From NCBI RefSeq assembly GCF_022662475.1, contig NZ_JAKNQQ010000007.1, positions 109,129 to 173,128 on the forward strand: DNA of 64,000 nt. The letters are read 5' to 3'. Under the pieces are notes generated by a model that saw nothing but the letters and a program-made list of their open reading frames with translations, had not been told where the DNA came from and did no database searches. This DNA comes from Sphingomonas sp. TREG-RG-20F-R18-01. GTDB lineage: Bacteria; Pseudomonadota; Alphaproteobacteria; Sphingomonadales; Sphingomonadaceae. Position numbers and translations under genes: made by a program. Of this stretch, positions 51,462 through 60,736 are shown piece by piece; the stretch's first letter is position 1, and each line of letters starts with the position of its first letter.

Positions 51462-52127
51462 ATGGTGTCGGGACAAATGGTATCGGGCCACGTGTTGATC
51501 ACGGACGACCATCCGCTGACACGCGAAGGACTGGGTCTGGCAATAAAGAGCGCGATCCCCGGGGTTGCGATCGATGTTGCTGGATCGATCGGCGAGGCCG
51601 AGCAGGCCATTTCACTGCGGAAAAAAGACTATCGGCTGGTTCTGCTCGACTTTGTTTTGCCGGATTCCCGCGGATTTTCGGGATTGTTGCGGTTGCAGCA
51701 CCTGTTGGGGGCGACCCCGATCGCCTTTGTCTCGTCCAATCGCGATCCCGCGGTGATCGAGGCGGCGCAGGTGCTCGGCGCCGTCGCCTTTCTGTCGAAG
51801 AGCCTGCCGCTGGATGATCTCGCGGCGGCGTTGCGAGAGGTCGTTGCCGGTCGATCGGTCTTTCCGCCGCTTGACGGTGCGGTGCGGTCTGCGCAATCGG
51901 CGCGCGTGCTGATCGGGACGCTGTCGGGTGCGCAGCTCAAGGTCATGCTCGCCTTGGCCGACGGACGGCTGAACAAGCAGATCGCGGGCGATCTCGGGAT
52001 CACCGAGGCGACCGTCAAGGCGCATATGTCCGCGATCTTCCGCAAACTGGGCGTGACCAACCGGGCGCAGGCGTTGCTCGCGATGCAACCGTTGCTGGGT
52101 CAGACCGACCCGATCGCGCAGTCGTGA
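51462..52127 (+). CDS. LuxR/NarL-family response regulator
   Basis: A 221-residue two-domain response regulator. The receiver has LITDDHPLTREG (acidic pocket), LVLLDFVLPD (phosphoacceptor Asp), and FLSKSLPL (Lys). The C-terminal GerE-type helix-turn-helix reads LSGAQLKVMLALADGRLNKQI, then GITEATVKAHMSAIF. gggag precedes the ATG. It is coupled by GTGA to the hybrid kinase gene and is a candidate regulator of the DUF11 operon across the divergent region. Confidence 0.92.
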   Translation: MVSGQMVSGHVLITDDHPLTREGLGLAIKSAIPGVAIDVAGSIGEAEQAISLRKKDYRLVLLDFVLPDSRGFSGLLRLQHLLGATPIAFVSSNRDPAVIEAAQVLGAVAFLSKSLPLDDLAAALREVVAGRSVFPPLDGAVRSAQSARVLIGTLSGAQLKVMLALADGRLNKQIAGDLGITEATVKAHMSAIFRKLGVTNRAQALLAMQPLLGQTDPIAQS

Positions 52128-54631
52128 GCCCGTCCCGTACGGCGCGACCGGATCCCGCGATGCCGGTGCGTCCGGACCCGCTGCGCTACCTCGGGCTGGC
52201 GTTGCCCGGTCCGCTGCTGCTGGCGATCATGGCGGCGGGGTTGCAGCATCAATATGCGCTGAGCGAGACCTTGCGGCACGAAGCGCGCGCGTCGTTCGAA
52301 CGCCGCGCGATCGCCACCACGTTGATTCCGCGGATGGCGGATGCCGAATCGGGGCAGCGCGGCTTCATCATCACGGGTGACGACCGTTTCCTCCAGGGGT
52401 ACGCCCCCGCCCGTGCCGCCGTGTTCGCGGGCTTCGCGGCGCTGGAACGCGATCTCGCGGCGGACCCGCGCCAGTTCGCGCGGCTGCGCACGATGCGCGT
52501 CCTGGCGGTCCGCAAGTTTGCCGAGATGGACGCCGTGATCGCGGCACGCCGCCGGAACGGGCTGCGCGGGGCGGCGCCGCTGGTCGAACGCGGCGACGGG
52601 GCCGCGGTGATGCAGCGTATGCGCGCGCTCTCGGCGGAGATCGTGCAGGCGGCGGGAGTCGCCCGCGACAACAGCGTCGCCGCGTTCCAGCGCCGCACGA
52701 ATGCGAACCTGCGCAGCATCTGGGTCGGTATCGCGACGATGGGGCTGATCGTCCTGGCGATCGCGGCCGCCTTCTGGCGCCAGAGCATGGCGCGCTACAA
52801 CGCGCGATGCGAGGCGTTCGAGAATGCCGAGCGCAATCGCACGATCCTGGACAGCACGATCGACGCGATCGCGATCATCGATCCCGTCGGCACGATCGAG
52901 ACGATCAATCGCGCCGCGTCCGAACTGCTCGGCTATCCGCCGCACGAACTGGTTGGCCGGAATGTCACGACGGTGCTGCGGATCGACGATACCAGCCTCC
53001 CGCTGCACGAGCGCGTCCGCATGGTCGGGGGGCGGCTGGAACAGCCTTACCGGCCCGACCGGACGCTGCTCCACCGCGATGGGCATGAAGTGTCGGTCGA
53101 TGTCGCGCTCGGCGTGATCCATCTTCCCGACGGACCCCATATCGTCGTGTCGGCGCGCGACGTTTCCGAGCGCAGGCGTGTCGAGCGGCTGAAGGATGCG
53201 CTGATGTCGACCGTCAGCCACGAACTGCGCACGCCGCTCACCTCGGTCGTCGGGGCGCTGGGGTTGTTGCGGGCGGGGTCGGCGGGGCCGTTGCCGGACC
53301 AGGCCACCCGGCTGATCGAGATCGCCGAGAACAATTCGCGCCGCCTGATCCGGCTGATCAACGACATGCTCGATATCGACCGGATCCAGTCGGGCATGCT
53401 CCATCTCGCGCGGATGCCGATCGACCTGGCCGACGTGGTGGATCGCGCGGCGGTCGGCAGCCAGGGGCTGGGGGTGGCGGAGTCGGTGCACATCGCCTCT
53501 ACCTTGCCGAACGGGGAGGTTCCCGTGCTCGGCGATCCGGACCGGTTGCTCCAGGTGATCACCAATCTCGTCTCCAATGCGGTGCGCGCGTCGCCGACCG
53601 GCGGGGTCGTGCGGATCGGGCTGACCCGCTCCGAGGCGGGGGGCAAGGCGATCGTGACGGTCGACGACGAAGGCCCGGGTGTCCCGAGCGCCTTCCGCAC
53701 GCGCATCTTCGGGCGATTCGAGCGGGCCGACGGGGAGCAGGGCGTCGGCACGGGTCTCGGCCTGGCGATCTCGCGCGAGATCATCGCGCGGCACGACGGC
53801 CGGATCTGGTTCGAGGATCGGCCGGGCGGTGGATCGCGCTTCGCCTTCGCGCTGGATCTTCAGCGAAAGGCCGTACCTTTGGTGGAGCCGTCCCCCGCGC
53901 CGTGCGTTCTGATCTGCGAGGATGATGTCGACATGGCATGCGCGCTCGAAACGATGGTCGCAGACCTTGGCTACCGGGCCGAACGGGTCGGGACGGTTGA
54001 GGCCGCCCGGGCGGCGCTGGCCCGGCGCGGCTTTGCCGCGCTGCTGCTCGATGTCGAGCGCGCGGACGAGAGCGGATGGGCGCTGGTCGAGGGATTGCGC
54101 GCGGCGGACGGCGCGGCCGTCCCGCCGATCATCGTGGTTGCCGCGCGTGATCCGGAGGCGCTTGCCGATCCGATTGCGGACGAACTGCTCGACTGGCTGG
54201 TCAAGCCAGTCGATCCGCAGCGGCTTGGACGGGCGATCGAGACCGCGACCCGCCGGTCGGGCGGCACCCGCGCCACGATCCTGCACGTCGACGATGACCC
54301 GGACGTGCTGTCCGTCGCCGAAACCGCGCTGCACCGCGACGCCCGCATCCTGAAGGCAACCGATCTCGCCACCGCGCGCGCATTGCTGGAAACCGAGCGG
54401 CCGGACATCGCGATCCTCGACCTGCATCTGCCCGAGGGATCCGGGTTGCAATTGCTGCCGATGCTGATCGACGCCGACGGGCTTGCCATCCCGACGATCA
54501 TCTTCTCGGCGCACGAGATCGCGCCCGATGCGGCGGGGATGGTCGATGCCGTTCTGGTCAAGTCACGGGAATCGCTGCCCGACCTGACGGCAACGGTCCG
54601 CAGGATCCTAGCGGCGAGAGGACGGCAATGA
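52124..54631 (+). CDS. Hybrid sensor histidine kinase (CHASE3-PAS-HisKA-HATPase-REC-REC)
   Basis: An 835-residue membrane kinase. The first transmembrane helix is at about 25-42, a CHASE3 sensor domain covers about 50-200 (ADAESGQRGFIITGDDRFL), and a second helix is at about 205-225. PAS domain about 240-350 (ILDSTIDAIAIIDPVGTIE), HisKA with MSTVSHELRTPL, HATPase with NLVSNAVRAS, DEGPGVP and GTGLGLAISREI. Two receivers follow with LLLDVERAD and AILDLHLPEGSG. The start is GTG overlapping the regulator stop; its stop overlaps the next gene as ATGA. Confidence 0.93.
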   Translation: MSPSRTARPDPAMPVRPDPLRYLGLALPGPLLLAIMAAGLQHQYALSETLRHEARASFERRAIATTLIPRMADAESGQRGFIITGDDRFLQGYAPARAAVFAGFAALERDLAADPRQFARLRTMRVLAVRKFAEMDAVIAARRRNGLRGAAPLVERGDGAAVMQRMRALSAEIVQAAGVARDNSVAAFQRRTNANLRSIWVGIATMGLIVLAIAAAFWRQSMARYNARCEAFENAERNRTILDSTIDAIAIIDPVGTIETINRAASELLGYPPHELVGRNVTTVLRIDDTSLPLHERVRMVGGRLEQPYRPDRTLLHRDGHEVSVDVALGVIHLPDGPHIVVSARDVSERRRVERLKDALMSTVSHELRTPLTSVVGALGLLRAGSAGPLPDQATRLIEIAENNSRRLIRLINDMLDIDRIQSGMLHLARMPIDLADVVDRAAVGSQGLGVAESVHIASTLPNGEVPVLGDPDRLLQVITNLVSNAVRASPTGGVVRIGLTRSEAGGKAIVTVDDEGPGVPSAFRTRIFGRFERADGEQGVGTGLGLAISREIIARHDGRIWFEDRPGGGSRFAFALDLQRKAVPLVEPSPAPCVLICEDDVDMACALETMVADLGYRAERVGTVEAARAALARRGFAALLLDVERADESGWALVEGLRAADGAAVPPIIVVAARDPEALADPIADELLDWLVKPVDPQRLGRAIETATRRSGGTRATILHVDDDPDVLSVAETALHRDARILKATDLATARALLETERPDIAILDLHLPEGSGLQLLPMLIDADGLAIPTIIFSAHEIAPDAAGMVDAVLVKSRESLPDLTATVRRILAARGRQ

Positions 54632-55041
54632 CCGATCCGGTGCGGATCCTGTACGTCGACGACGATGCCGACATCCGCACGATCGTCGAAATGGCGCTGT
54701 CGCTGGACCCGGCGCTGCAGGTGCGCTCGGCCGGTTCGGGCGCGGCGGCGCTGCAACTGCTGGCGGACGACCCGTGGCGGCCGGATGCGATCATCCTGGA
54801 CGTCATGATGCCCGGGATGGACGGCATCGCGCTGCTGGGCGCCTTGCGCACGCAACCCGATCTGGCGGCGATCCCGGCTGTGTTCCTGACCGCGCGCGGG
54901 CATGATTCCGCTGCGATCCACGCGGGCGTACACGGCGTGGCGGGGGTGATCCTCAAGCCGTTCGACCCGATCGATCTGGTCGGCACCGTCCGCAAGCTGA
55001 TCGCGCGCGCGCGGGGTGACGGGGCGGGCGCTGGTGCCTAG
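54628..55041 (+). CDS. Single-domain response regulator (CheY-like)
   Basis: A 137-residue receiver. ILYVDDDADIRTIV is the acidic pocket, AIILDVMMPGMDG holds the phosphoacceptor Asp, and GVILKPFDPIDLVG the conserved Lys. It has no output domain and may relay phosphate or act by protein contact. The start overlaps the hybrid kinase stop (ATGA). Its TAG and the TAG of the convergent pncB gene share the palindrome ctag. Confidence 0.92.
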   Translation: MTDPVRILYVDDDADIRTIVEMALSLDPALQVRSAGSGAAALQLLADDPWRPDAIILDVMMPGMDGIALLGALRTQPDLAAIPAVFLTARGHDSAAIHAGVHGVAGVILKPFDPIDLVGTVRKLIARARGDGAGAGA

Positions 55042-56342
55042 ACGCTGACGGTCGTCGGAACATGGCCCGCGGTGCCGAACACGCGCAGATAGCGCGCGAT
55101 CTCGGCGGGGTCGCCGGTCGCCTTGGCGGGATTGTCCGACAGCTTGACCGCCGGACGCCCGTTCGCCTGCGTCACCTTGCAAACCAGCGAGATCGGCTCG
55201 AGCGCAGCGCCGCCGCGCGGGTCGCAGCCGCGGAAATCGTTGGTCAGGTTGGTCCCCCAGCCAAAGCTCATCCGCACCCGTCCATGGAAATGGCGGTACA
55301 CCTGCTCGATCGAGTCCACGTCCATCCCGTCCGAAAAGATCAGCAGTTTTTCGCGCGGATCGACGCCGTGGCTCTGCCACCAGGCGATGATCTGCTCGCC
55401 CGCCGAGATCGGCGGCGCGCTGTCGGGGCGGAATCCGCTCCACTCGGACAGCCAGTGCGGCGCGTTGGCGAGGAACGCGGTGGTGCCGAACGCATCGGGC
55501 AGCGCGATCAGCAGATTGCCCGCATAATGCCGCCGCCAGTCCTCGAGCACCTGATAGGGCGCGGCGGCAAGCTCGGCATCGTCGCGCGCGAGCGCTGCCG
55601 CGACCATCGGGAGTTCGTGCGCATTGGTGCCGATCGCCTCGAGGTCGGTGTCCATCGCAAGCAGCACGTTGGATGTCCCGATGAAGCGGCTGCCGAGCCC
55701 TTCCTTGAGCGCCTCGACGCACCAGCGCTGCCACAGGAACCCGTGCCGCCGCCGCGTCCCGAAGTCCGACAGGACGAGGCCGGGCAATTGCTTGAGCCGC
55801 TCGACCTTGTCCCACAGCCGCGCCTTCGCGCGCGAATAGGTGATGTCGAGCTCGAACCGCCCGTGCCCGCGAAGCGCTGCGCGCGACCGGAGTTCATTGA
55901 GGATCGCGAGCGCGGGGACTTCCCACATGGTGGTGTGCGTCCAGGGGCCATCGAAATGCAGCTCATATTGCCCGTCGACCACCCGCAGGTCGTAGGGCGG
56001 GAGCTGGAACTCGGCGAGCCAGCCGAGGAAATCCGACGCGAACATCCGCTCCTTGCCGTAGAAACTGTTGCCCGCGAGCCAGATCAGCTCCTTCTTCCCG
56101 AACCGCACCGTGCGCGCATGATCGAGCTGTGCGCGAAGCTCGGCCTCGTCGATCACCTCGGCGAGACGGACCGACTTGGTGCGGTTGATGACCGAGAAGG
56201 TGGCTTCGACGTCCGGGTGGAGGTGCCGGATCATCTGCAGCATCAGCAGCTTGTAGAAATCGGTATCGAGCAGGCTGCGCACGATCGGGTCGAGCCGCCA
56301 GCCATGGTTATAGGTGCGCGTCGCGATATCGGTGAGGATCAT
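55038..56342 (-). CDS. pncB: Nicotinate phosphoribosyltransferase
   Basis: A 434-residue enzyme that makes nicotinate mononucleotide from nicotinate in NAD salvage. SLLDTDFYKLLMLQMI is the family N-terminal motif, DFGTRRRHGF and GTSNVLLAM are central signatures, and IFSDGMDVDSIEQVY and FGWGTNLTNDF follow near the C-terminus. The ATG at 56342 fits the usual start; the longer open frame upstream is repeat sequence. It ends in a 4-base overlap with the convergent receiver gene. Confidence 0.94.
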   Translation of the reverse strand: MILTDIATRTYNHGWRLDPIVRSLLDTDFYKLLMLQMIRHLHPDVEATFSVINRTKSVRLAEVIDEAELRAQLDHARTVRFGKKELIWLAGNSFYGKERMFASDFLGWLAEFQLPPYDLRVVDGQYELHFDGPWTHTTMWEVPALAILNELRSRAALRGHGRFELDITYSRAKARLWDKVERLKQLPGLVLSDFGTRRRHGFLWQRWCVEALKEGLGSRFIGTSNVLLAMDTDLEAIGTNAHELPMVAAALARDDAELAAAPYQVLEDWRRHYAGNLLIALPDAFGTTAFLANAPHWLSEWSGFRPDSAPPISAGEQIIAWWQSHGVDPREKLLIFSDGMDVDSIEQVYRHFHGRVRMSFGWGTNLTNDFRGCDPRGGAALEPISLVCKVTQANGRPAVKLSDNPAKATGDPAEIARYLRVFGTAGHVPTTVSV

Positions 56343-56448
56343 GCGGGCGCTTGTTCCGGGATTGTGGGGGAATGTCCATCGTCGGCTTCTGCCTCCTACG
56401 CGGTTCGCCAGTAACACCGGGTTCGAAGGGCGAACCTTAGAACACGAA

Positions 56449-56552
56449 AGCCCCTCCCCTTCAGGGGAGGGGTTGGGGTGGGGCAGTCCAGCACCCCGTC
56501 CGTCGGAAGCAGGCACGGCCCCACCCCCAACCCCTCCCCTGAAGGGGAGGGG
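56449..56552. repeat. Family C palindromic repeat
   Basis: The arms agcccctccccttcagggga and ccctgaaggggaggggagg enclose cagtccagcaccccgtccgt. It is nearly identical in structure to the copy at 56617. Confidence 0.8.
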
Positions 56553-56560
56553 AGGCGCCC

Positions 56561-56616
56561 GGCCTCCAGCCGGCCGAGCAACATCCCATCCAGCACCAGA
56601 TCGCGCTCGAACGCCA
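56561..56616 (-). pseudogene. Aldo/keto reductase C-terminal fragment
   Basis: On the minus strand this stretch reads AFERDLVLDGMLLGRLEAG, matching ALDLALDGVLLDRLEAA near the C-terminus of the intact reductase at 56979-57815. The nucleotide match is high over about 50 bases. It is framed by two family C repeats and is a remnant of a duplicated gene. Confidence 0.65.
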
Positions 56617-56722
56617 AAGCCCCTCCCCTTCAGGGGAGGGGTTGGGGTGGGGCAGTCCAGCACTCTGGCCGTCGGAAGCAGGCACGGCCCCACCCCCAAC
56701 CCCTCCCCTGAAGGGGGGGGGA
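56617..56722. repeat. Family C palindromic repeat
   Basis: Arms as in 56449-56552. gaggcgcccgg follows both copies, so the repeat and its junction are duplicated. The sequence after the second copy resembles the reductase 3' end a second time (gtttcgccggggaagcg). Confidence 0.8.
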
Positions 56723-56801
56723 GGCGCCCGGTTTCGCCGGGGAAGCGCGCGTAGGGCGGTGCAACAAACCGTGGCGGCAAGGAAGATCCGCCCCCCGATC
56801 A

Positions 56802-56905
56802 CTTCCCCGGCGAAGGCCGGGGCCCAGGAGCGAAGGTCGGCGTCATCGAAGCGCAGCGCCCGCCACTCCCCGCCCTCGACTGGACCCCGGCCTTCGCCGG
56901 GGAAG
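56802..56905. repeat. Family A palindromic repeat
   Basis: The arms cttccccggcgaaggccggg and the complement ending gccggggaag enclose gtcatcgaagcgcagcgc, a variant of the family core. Confidence 0.82.
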
Positions 56906-56978
56906 CGAGTGGGGGGAGGAGGGTGTTGGAAAGCGCATGTAGGGAGGAAACCCGTACGGACGCCGCAGCACCCCGCCA

Positions 56979-57815
56979 TCACAGCATCTCGAGCGCCCGG
57001 GGTTTCTTCGGCCGCGGAAACGCCGCCTCCAGCCGATCGAGCAACACCCCATCCAGCGCCAGATCGAGCGCCGCATGATTGTCCCGCACATGCGCGACCG
57101 ATCCCGCCTTCGGAATCGCGATCACCGAAGGATCGCGCAGCACCCACGCCAGCGCCACCTGCGCGGGCGTCGCATCGAACTCCGCGGCAATCGACCGCAA
57201 GGTGGCATTCCCGAGCAGCCGCCCCTGTTCAACCGGGCTATACGCCATCACCGGAATCCCATGCGCTCCAAGCCACGGCAGCAGATCAAGCTCCGGCCCG
57301 CGCCGCGTCAGATTGTAGAGGATCTGGTCGGTCGCACACGCCGCACCCCCCGCAGCGACCAGCTCCGCCATGTCGTCGGCATCGAGGTTGCTTACCCCCC
57401 AGCGCGCGATCAGCCCGTCCGCGACCAGCCGCTCCATCGCCTCGACCGTCTCCGCCAGCGGCACCGGACCCCGCCAGTGGAGCAGATACAGGTCGAGCCG
57501 GTCCACCCCGAGCCGCGCAAGGCTCGCCTCGCACGCGCCGCGCAACCGTGCGCGCGACGCATTTTGCGGCAATGCCTTGCTGACGAGGAAGACCTGCTCG
57601 CGCACCTTCGCGATCGCTTCGCCGACGAGTTCCTCCGACCGGCCATCGCCATACATTTCGGCGGTGTCGATCAGCGTCATCCCGCGCTCGATCCCCTCGC
57701 GCAGCGCGGCGATCTCGGCTGCGCGCGTGCTTGCGGAATCGCCCATGTTCCACGTGCCCTGCCCGAGCGCGGGGACCAGCGTGCCATCGGGCAGCGCGAC
57801 CGTCTTCGCGCTCAT
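56979..57815 (-). CDS. Aldo/keto reductase
   Basis: A 278-residue NAD(P)H-dependent reductase with a TIM barrel. LGQGTWNMG, LIDTAEMYGDGRSEELVG (catalytic Asp and Tyr), VFLVSKALP (Lys) and LDLYLLHWRG (His) are present. AYSPVEQGRLL and VIAIPKAGS bind the cofactor. It is coupled to the upstream reductase gene by ATGA. The substrate is unknown; it resembles YeaE/DkgA-type enzymes. Confidence 0.92.
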   Translation of the reverse strand: MSAKTVALPDGTLVPALGQGTWNMGDSASTRAAEIAALREGIERGMTLIDTAEMYGDGRSEELVGEAIAKVREQVFLVSKALPQNASRARLRGACEASLARLGVDRLDLYLLHWRGPVPLAETVEAMERLVADGLIARWGVSNLDADDMAELVAAGGAACATDQILYNLTRRGPELDLLPWLGAHGIPVMAYSPVEQGRLLGNATLRSIAAEFDATPAQVALAWVLRDPSVIAIPKAGSVAHVRDNHAALDLALDGVLLDRLEAAFPRPKKPRALEML

Positions 57816-58792
57816 GCGAAGCCGACCACCGCATGCGGCACATAGGGTTCCTCGAGCCGCGCGATCTCGTCCTCGGTCAACCCGATCTCAAGCGCCGCGA
57901 TCGCATCGTCGAGATGGCCGGGCTTGGACGAGCCGATGATTGGCGCGGTGACTTCGGGCTTGGCGAGCACCCACGCCAGCGCAATCTGCGCGCGCGGGAC
58001 GCCGCGTTCGGACGCGATCTCGGCGACCCGCTCGACCACGCGGCGGTCCGCATCGGCGGTGTGGCTGTAGAGCGTCGCGCCGAACTGGTCGGTCTCGGAG
58101 CGGTTGGTCGCCTCGTCCCAGTCGCGCGTCAGCCGCCCGCGTGCGAGCGGGCTCCACGGGATCACGCCGATCCCTTCGGCTTCGCACAGCGGCAGCATCT
58201 CGCGTTCTTCCTCGCGGTACAGCAGGTTGAGATAATTCTGCATCGTCGAGAAGCGCGTCCAGCCGTTCGCGTCCGACACGTGGAGCATCGTCGCGAACTG
58301 CCAAGCATACATCGACGACGCACCGATGTAGCGCGCCTTGCCCGCCTTCACGACGTCATGCAGCGCCTCGAGCGTTTCCTCGATCGGCACCTCGGGATCG
58401 AAGCGATGGATCTGGTACAAATCGACATAATCGGTGCCGAGCCGCGTCAGACTGGCGTCGATCTCGGTCATGATCGCCTTGCGGCTGAGCCCCGCGCCAT
58501 TGGGTCCGGGGCGCATCCGACCGTGGACCTTGGTCGCGATCACGACTTCCTCGCGCCGCGTGAAATCTTTCAGCGCGCGGCCGACGATCTCCTCCGACGT
58601 GCCGTCCGAATAGACGTTGGCGGTGTCGAAGAAATTGATCCCCGCCTCGACCGCTTTTTGCAGGATCGGGCGGCTGGTTTCCTCGTCGAGCGTCCAGGCG
58701 TGGTTGCCGCGATCGGGGATGCCATAGGTCATGCACCCGAGGCACAGCCGCGAGACGTCGAGGCCGGTCATGCCGAGCTTCAGATAATCCAT
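57812..58792 (-). CDS. Aldo/keto reductase, YghZ/Tas-like
   Basis: A 326-residue aldo/keto reductase. LGMTGLDVSRLCLGCMTYG is the family start, FFDTANVYSDGTSEEIVG has the catalytic Asp and Tyr, VIATKVHG the Lys and LYQIHRFDPE the His. IPWSPLARGRLTRDW and PIIGSSKPGHLDDA complete the cofactor site. aaggaaaaagc precedes the ATG at 58792. Only distantly related to the reductase downstream, with which it is co-translated. Confidence 0.93.
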   Translation of the reverse strand: MDYLKLGMTGLDVSRLCLGCMTYGIPDRGNHAWTLDEETSRPILQKAVEAGINFFDTANVYSDGTSEEIVGRALKDFTRREEVVIATKVHGRMRPGPNGAGLSRKAIMTEIDASLTRLGTDYVDLYQIHRFDPEVPIEETLEALHDVVKAGKARYIGASSMYAWQFATMLHVSDANGWTRFSTMQNYLNLLYREEEREMLPLCEAEGIGVIPWSPLARGRLTRDWDEATNRSETDQFGATLYSHTADADRRVVERVAEIASERGVPRAQIALAWVLAKPEVTAPIIGSSKPGHLDDAIAALEIGLTEDEIARLEEPYVPHAVVGFA

Positions 58793-58864
58793 TGCTTTTT
58801 CCTTCAGAATGAGACGGTCGTAAGGATATTCGGCACGCGGGACGGGGCAGCCCGTCCGAGAAAC

Positions 58865-58952
58865 GTTCTCCCGCGAAAGCGGGAGCCCAGGAGTCGCACG
58901 CACCAACCAGTGTCGTTCTCCGCAACCCTGGATTCCCGCTTTCGCGGGAAAA
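58865..58952. repeat. Family B palindromic repeat
   Basis: The arms gttctcccgcgaaagcggg and attcccgctttcgcgggaaa carry paired changes (aaagc/gcttt) that keep the stem. Such compensation suggests the folded form matters. It lies between the poxB-like gene and the reductase pair. Confidence 0.8.
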
Positions 58953-58956
58953 CGGT

Positions 58957-60705
58957 TCAGAACAGGGTCTTCAACAGCCCGACGTTGGTCTTCCCCAGTT
59001 CGATCACCGAGTCGCCACGCCCGCTGAGGATCGCCTTCGCCATATACAGCGTGAACCCCTTCATTTGCTCGAGCGTGATCTTCGGTGGCATCGACAGCTC
59101 GTCGCGCGCGGTCACGGCATCGAGCAAGGCGGGTCCCGGATGATCAAGCACCTCGCGCACGCCGCGCGCGAGATCGCCCGGGTCGGTGACGCGGACTGCG
59201 TGCATCCCCATCGCGCGCGCCATCGCCGCGAAATCGGGGTTGTCGAGCGTGACGCCGGTTTCGACCAGCCCAGCCGCCTTCATCTCCATCTCGACGAACC
59301 CGAGCGTCCCGTTGTTGAAGACGACGATCTTGACCGGCAGCCCGAGCTGGCGAACCGTCAGCAACTCGCCCATCAGCATCGCGAGACCACCGTCGCCCGA
59401 CAGCGACACGACCTGCCGCCCGGGTGAGGCCGCCTGCACGCCGATCGCCTGCGGCAACGCGTTCGCCATCGACCCATGGTTCCACGACCCGATCAGCCGC
59501 CGCCGCCCGTTCATCTTCAGGTAGCGCGCGGCCCACACCGTCGGCGTACCGACATCGGCAGTAAACACCGCATCCTCGCTCGCCATCTCGCTCACCAGCC
59601 GCGCGACATGCTGCGGATGGAGCACCCCGCTGCCGGGCGTGCCATCCGCCAGCTCGTCGAGATCCTCCCGCGCTTTAGCGTAGTTTTTCAGTGACTTATC
59701 GAGAAAGTCCCGATCCCGCCCATCACGCAATTGCGGCAACACCGCCTCGATCGTCGCGGCAACATCGCCGACCAGCCCCAGGTCGATCGCGGTCCGCCGC
59801 CCGAGGTTCTCGGGCCGGAGGTCGATCTGTGCAACCTTCGCCTCGTTCGGCAGGAACTGGCGATAGGGGAAATCGGTGCCGAGCATCAGCAGCGTGTCGC
59901 ACGCCATCATCGCATCATAGCCCGAAGCGAAGCCGATCAGCCCGGTCATCCCGACGTCATAGGGGTTGTCATATTCGACCCATTCCTTGCCGCCGAGGGC
60001 ATGGACCACCGGCGCCTGCAATGCAGCCGCCAGCCGGATCAGCTGCGGATGCGCGTCGCGGCAGCCGCGCCCGGCCAGGATCGTGACCTTGCCCGCATCA
60101 TTGAGCAGCGCCGCCAGCTTGGCGATCTCGCCCGCGGCCGGGGTAATGACGGGGGTGGCAGGCAGCAACGCATCCGCCGATCGGGCAAGCGTCCCCGTCG
60201 TCGTTCGCAAGGCAACGTCGCCCGGAATCGCGACGACCGAAACCCCGCGATGCCCCACCGCCGCGCGGATCGCGGTGTCGAGCGTCCGCGGCATCTGGTC
60301 CGCATCGCTGATCGTCTCGCAATAGACGCTGCACTCGCGGAACAACGCCTCGGGCCGCGTCTCCTGGAAGTAGTTGGAGCCGATCTCGCCGCTCGGCACC
60401 TGCGCCGCGATCGCGAGCACCGGCACGCGCGTCCGGTTGCAGTCATACAGCCCGTTGATCAAGTGCATGTTCCCCGGCCCGCACGATCCCGCGCACGCCG
60501 CGAGCTTGCCCGTCAGCTGCGCCTCCGCCCCCGCCGCAAACGCTGCCGCTTCCTCGTTGCGGACGTGGATCCACTCGATCTTGCCCTGCGCGCGGATCGC
60601 CTCGGTCAGTCCGTTGAGGCTGTCGCCGACCACGCCGTAGATCCGTTCGACCCCCGCAAGATGGAGCGTCTGGGCGAACAAATCTGCGATCGTGGTCTTC
60701 GACAT
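58957..60705 (-). CDS. Pyruvate dehydrogenase (quinone), PoxB-like
   Basis: A 582-residue thiamine-diphosphate enzyme that oxidises pyruvate to acetate and CO2, passing electrons to quinone. The catalytic Glu is in HVRNEEAAAFAAGAEAQL, the FAD domain has AGRGCRDAHPQLI, and the TPP motif runs from GDGGLAMLMGELL to FNNGTLGF. The C-terminus (SGRGDSVIELGKTNVG) may be the lipid-activated membrane segment. aggag precedes the ATG at 60705. Stress- or stationary-phase use is known for the family. Confidence 0.92.
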   Translation of the reverse strand: MSKTTIADLFAQTLHLAGVERIYGVVGDSLNGLTEAIRAQGKIEWIHVRNEEAAAFAAGAEAQLTGKLAACAGSCGPGNMHLINGLYDCNRTRVPVLAIAAQVPSGEIGSNYFQETRPEALFRECSVYCETISDADQMPRTLDTAIRAAVGHRGVSVVAIPGDVALRTTTGTLARSADALLPATPVITPAAGEIAKLAALLNDAGKVTILAGRGCRDAHPQLIRLAAALQAPVVHALGGKEWVEYDNPYDVGMTGLIGFASGYDAMMACDTLLMLGTDFPYRQFLPNEAKVAQIDLRPENLGRRTAIDLGLVGDVAATIEAVLPQLRDGRDRDFLDKSLKNYAKAREDLDELADGTPGSGVLHPQHVARLVSEMASEDAVFTADVGTPTVWAARYLKMNGRRRLIGSWNHGSMANALPQAIGVQAASPGRQVVSLSGDGGLAMLMGELLTVRQLGLPVKIVVFNNGTLGFVEMEMKAAGLVETGVTLDNPDFAAMARAMGMHAVRVTDPGDLARGVREVLDHPGPALLDAVTARDELSMPPKITLEQMKGFTLYMAKAILSGRGDSVIELGKTNVGLLKTLF

Positions 60706-60736
60706 CGGGTTTCTCCTGGGGAGGGAGGGCAGGGGG

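Larger units (their letters stand above)
56343..56978. other. 636-base repeat-rich gap between pncB and an aldo/keto reductase gene
   Basis: It holds two family C repeats, one family A repeat and fragments of an aldo/keto reductase 3' end, each listed separately. No intact gene is supported. About 70 bases at the start may be pncB promoter. Confidence 0.7.

Noticed and set aside
56396..56780. N-terminal extension of pncB through repeat sequence
   Set aside because: The extension encodes translated repeats only. The family start lies at 56342.
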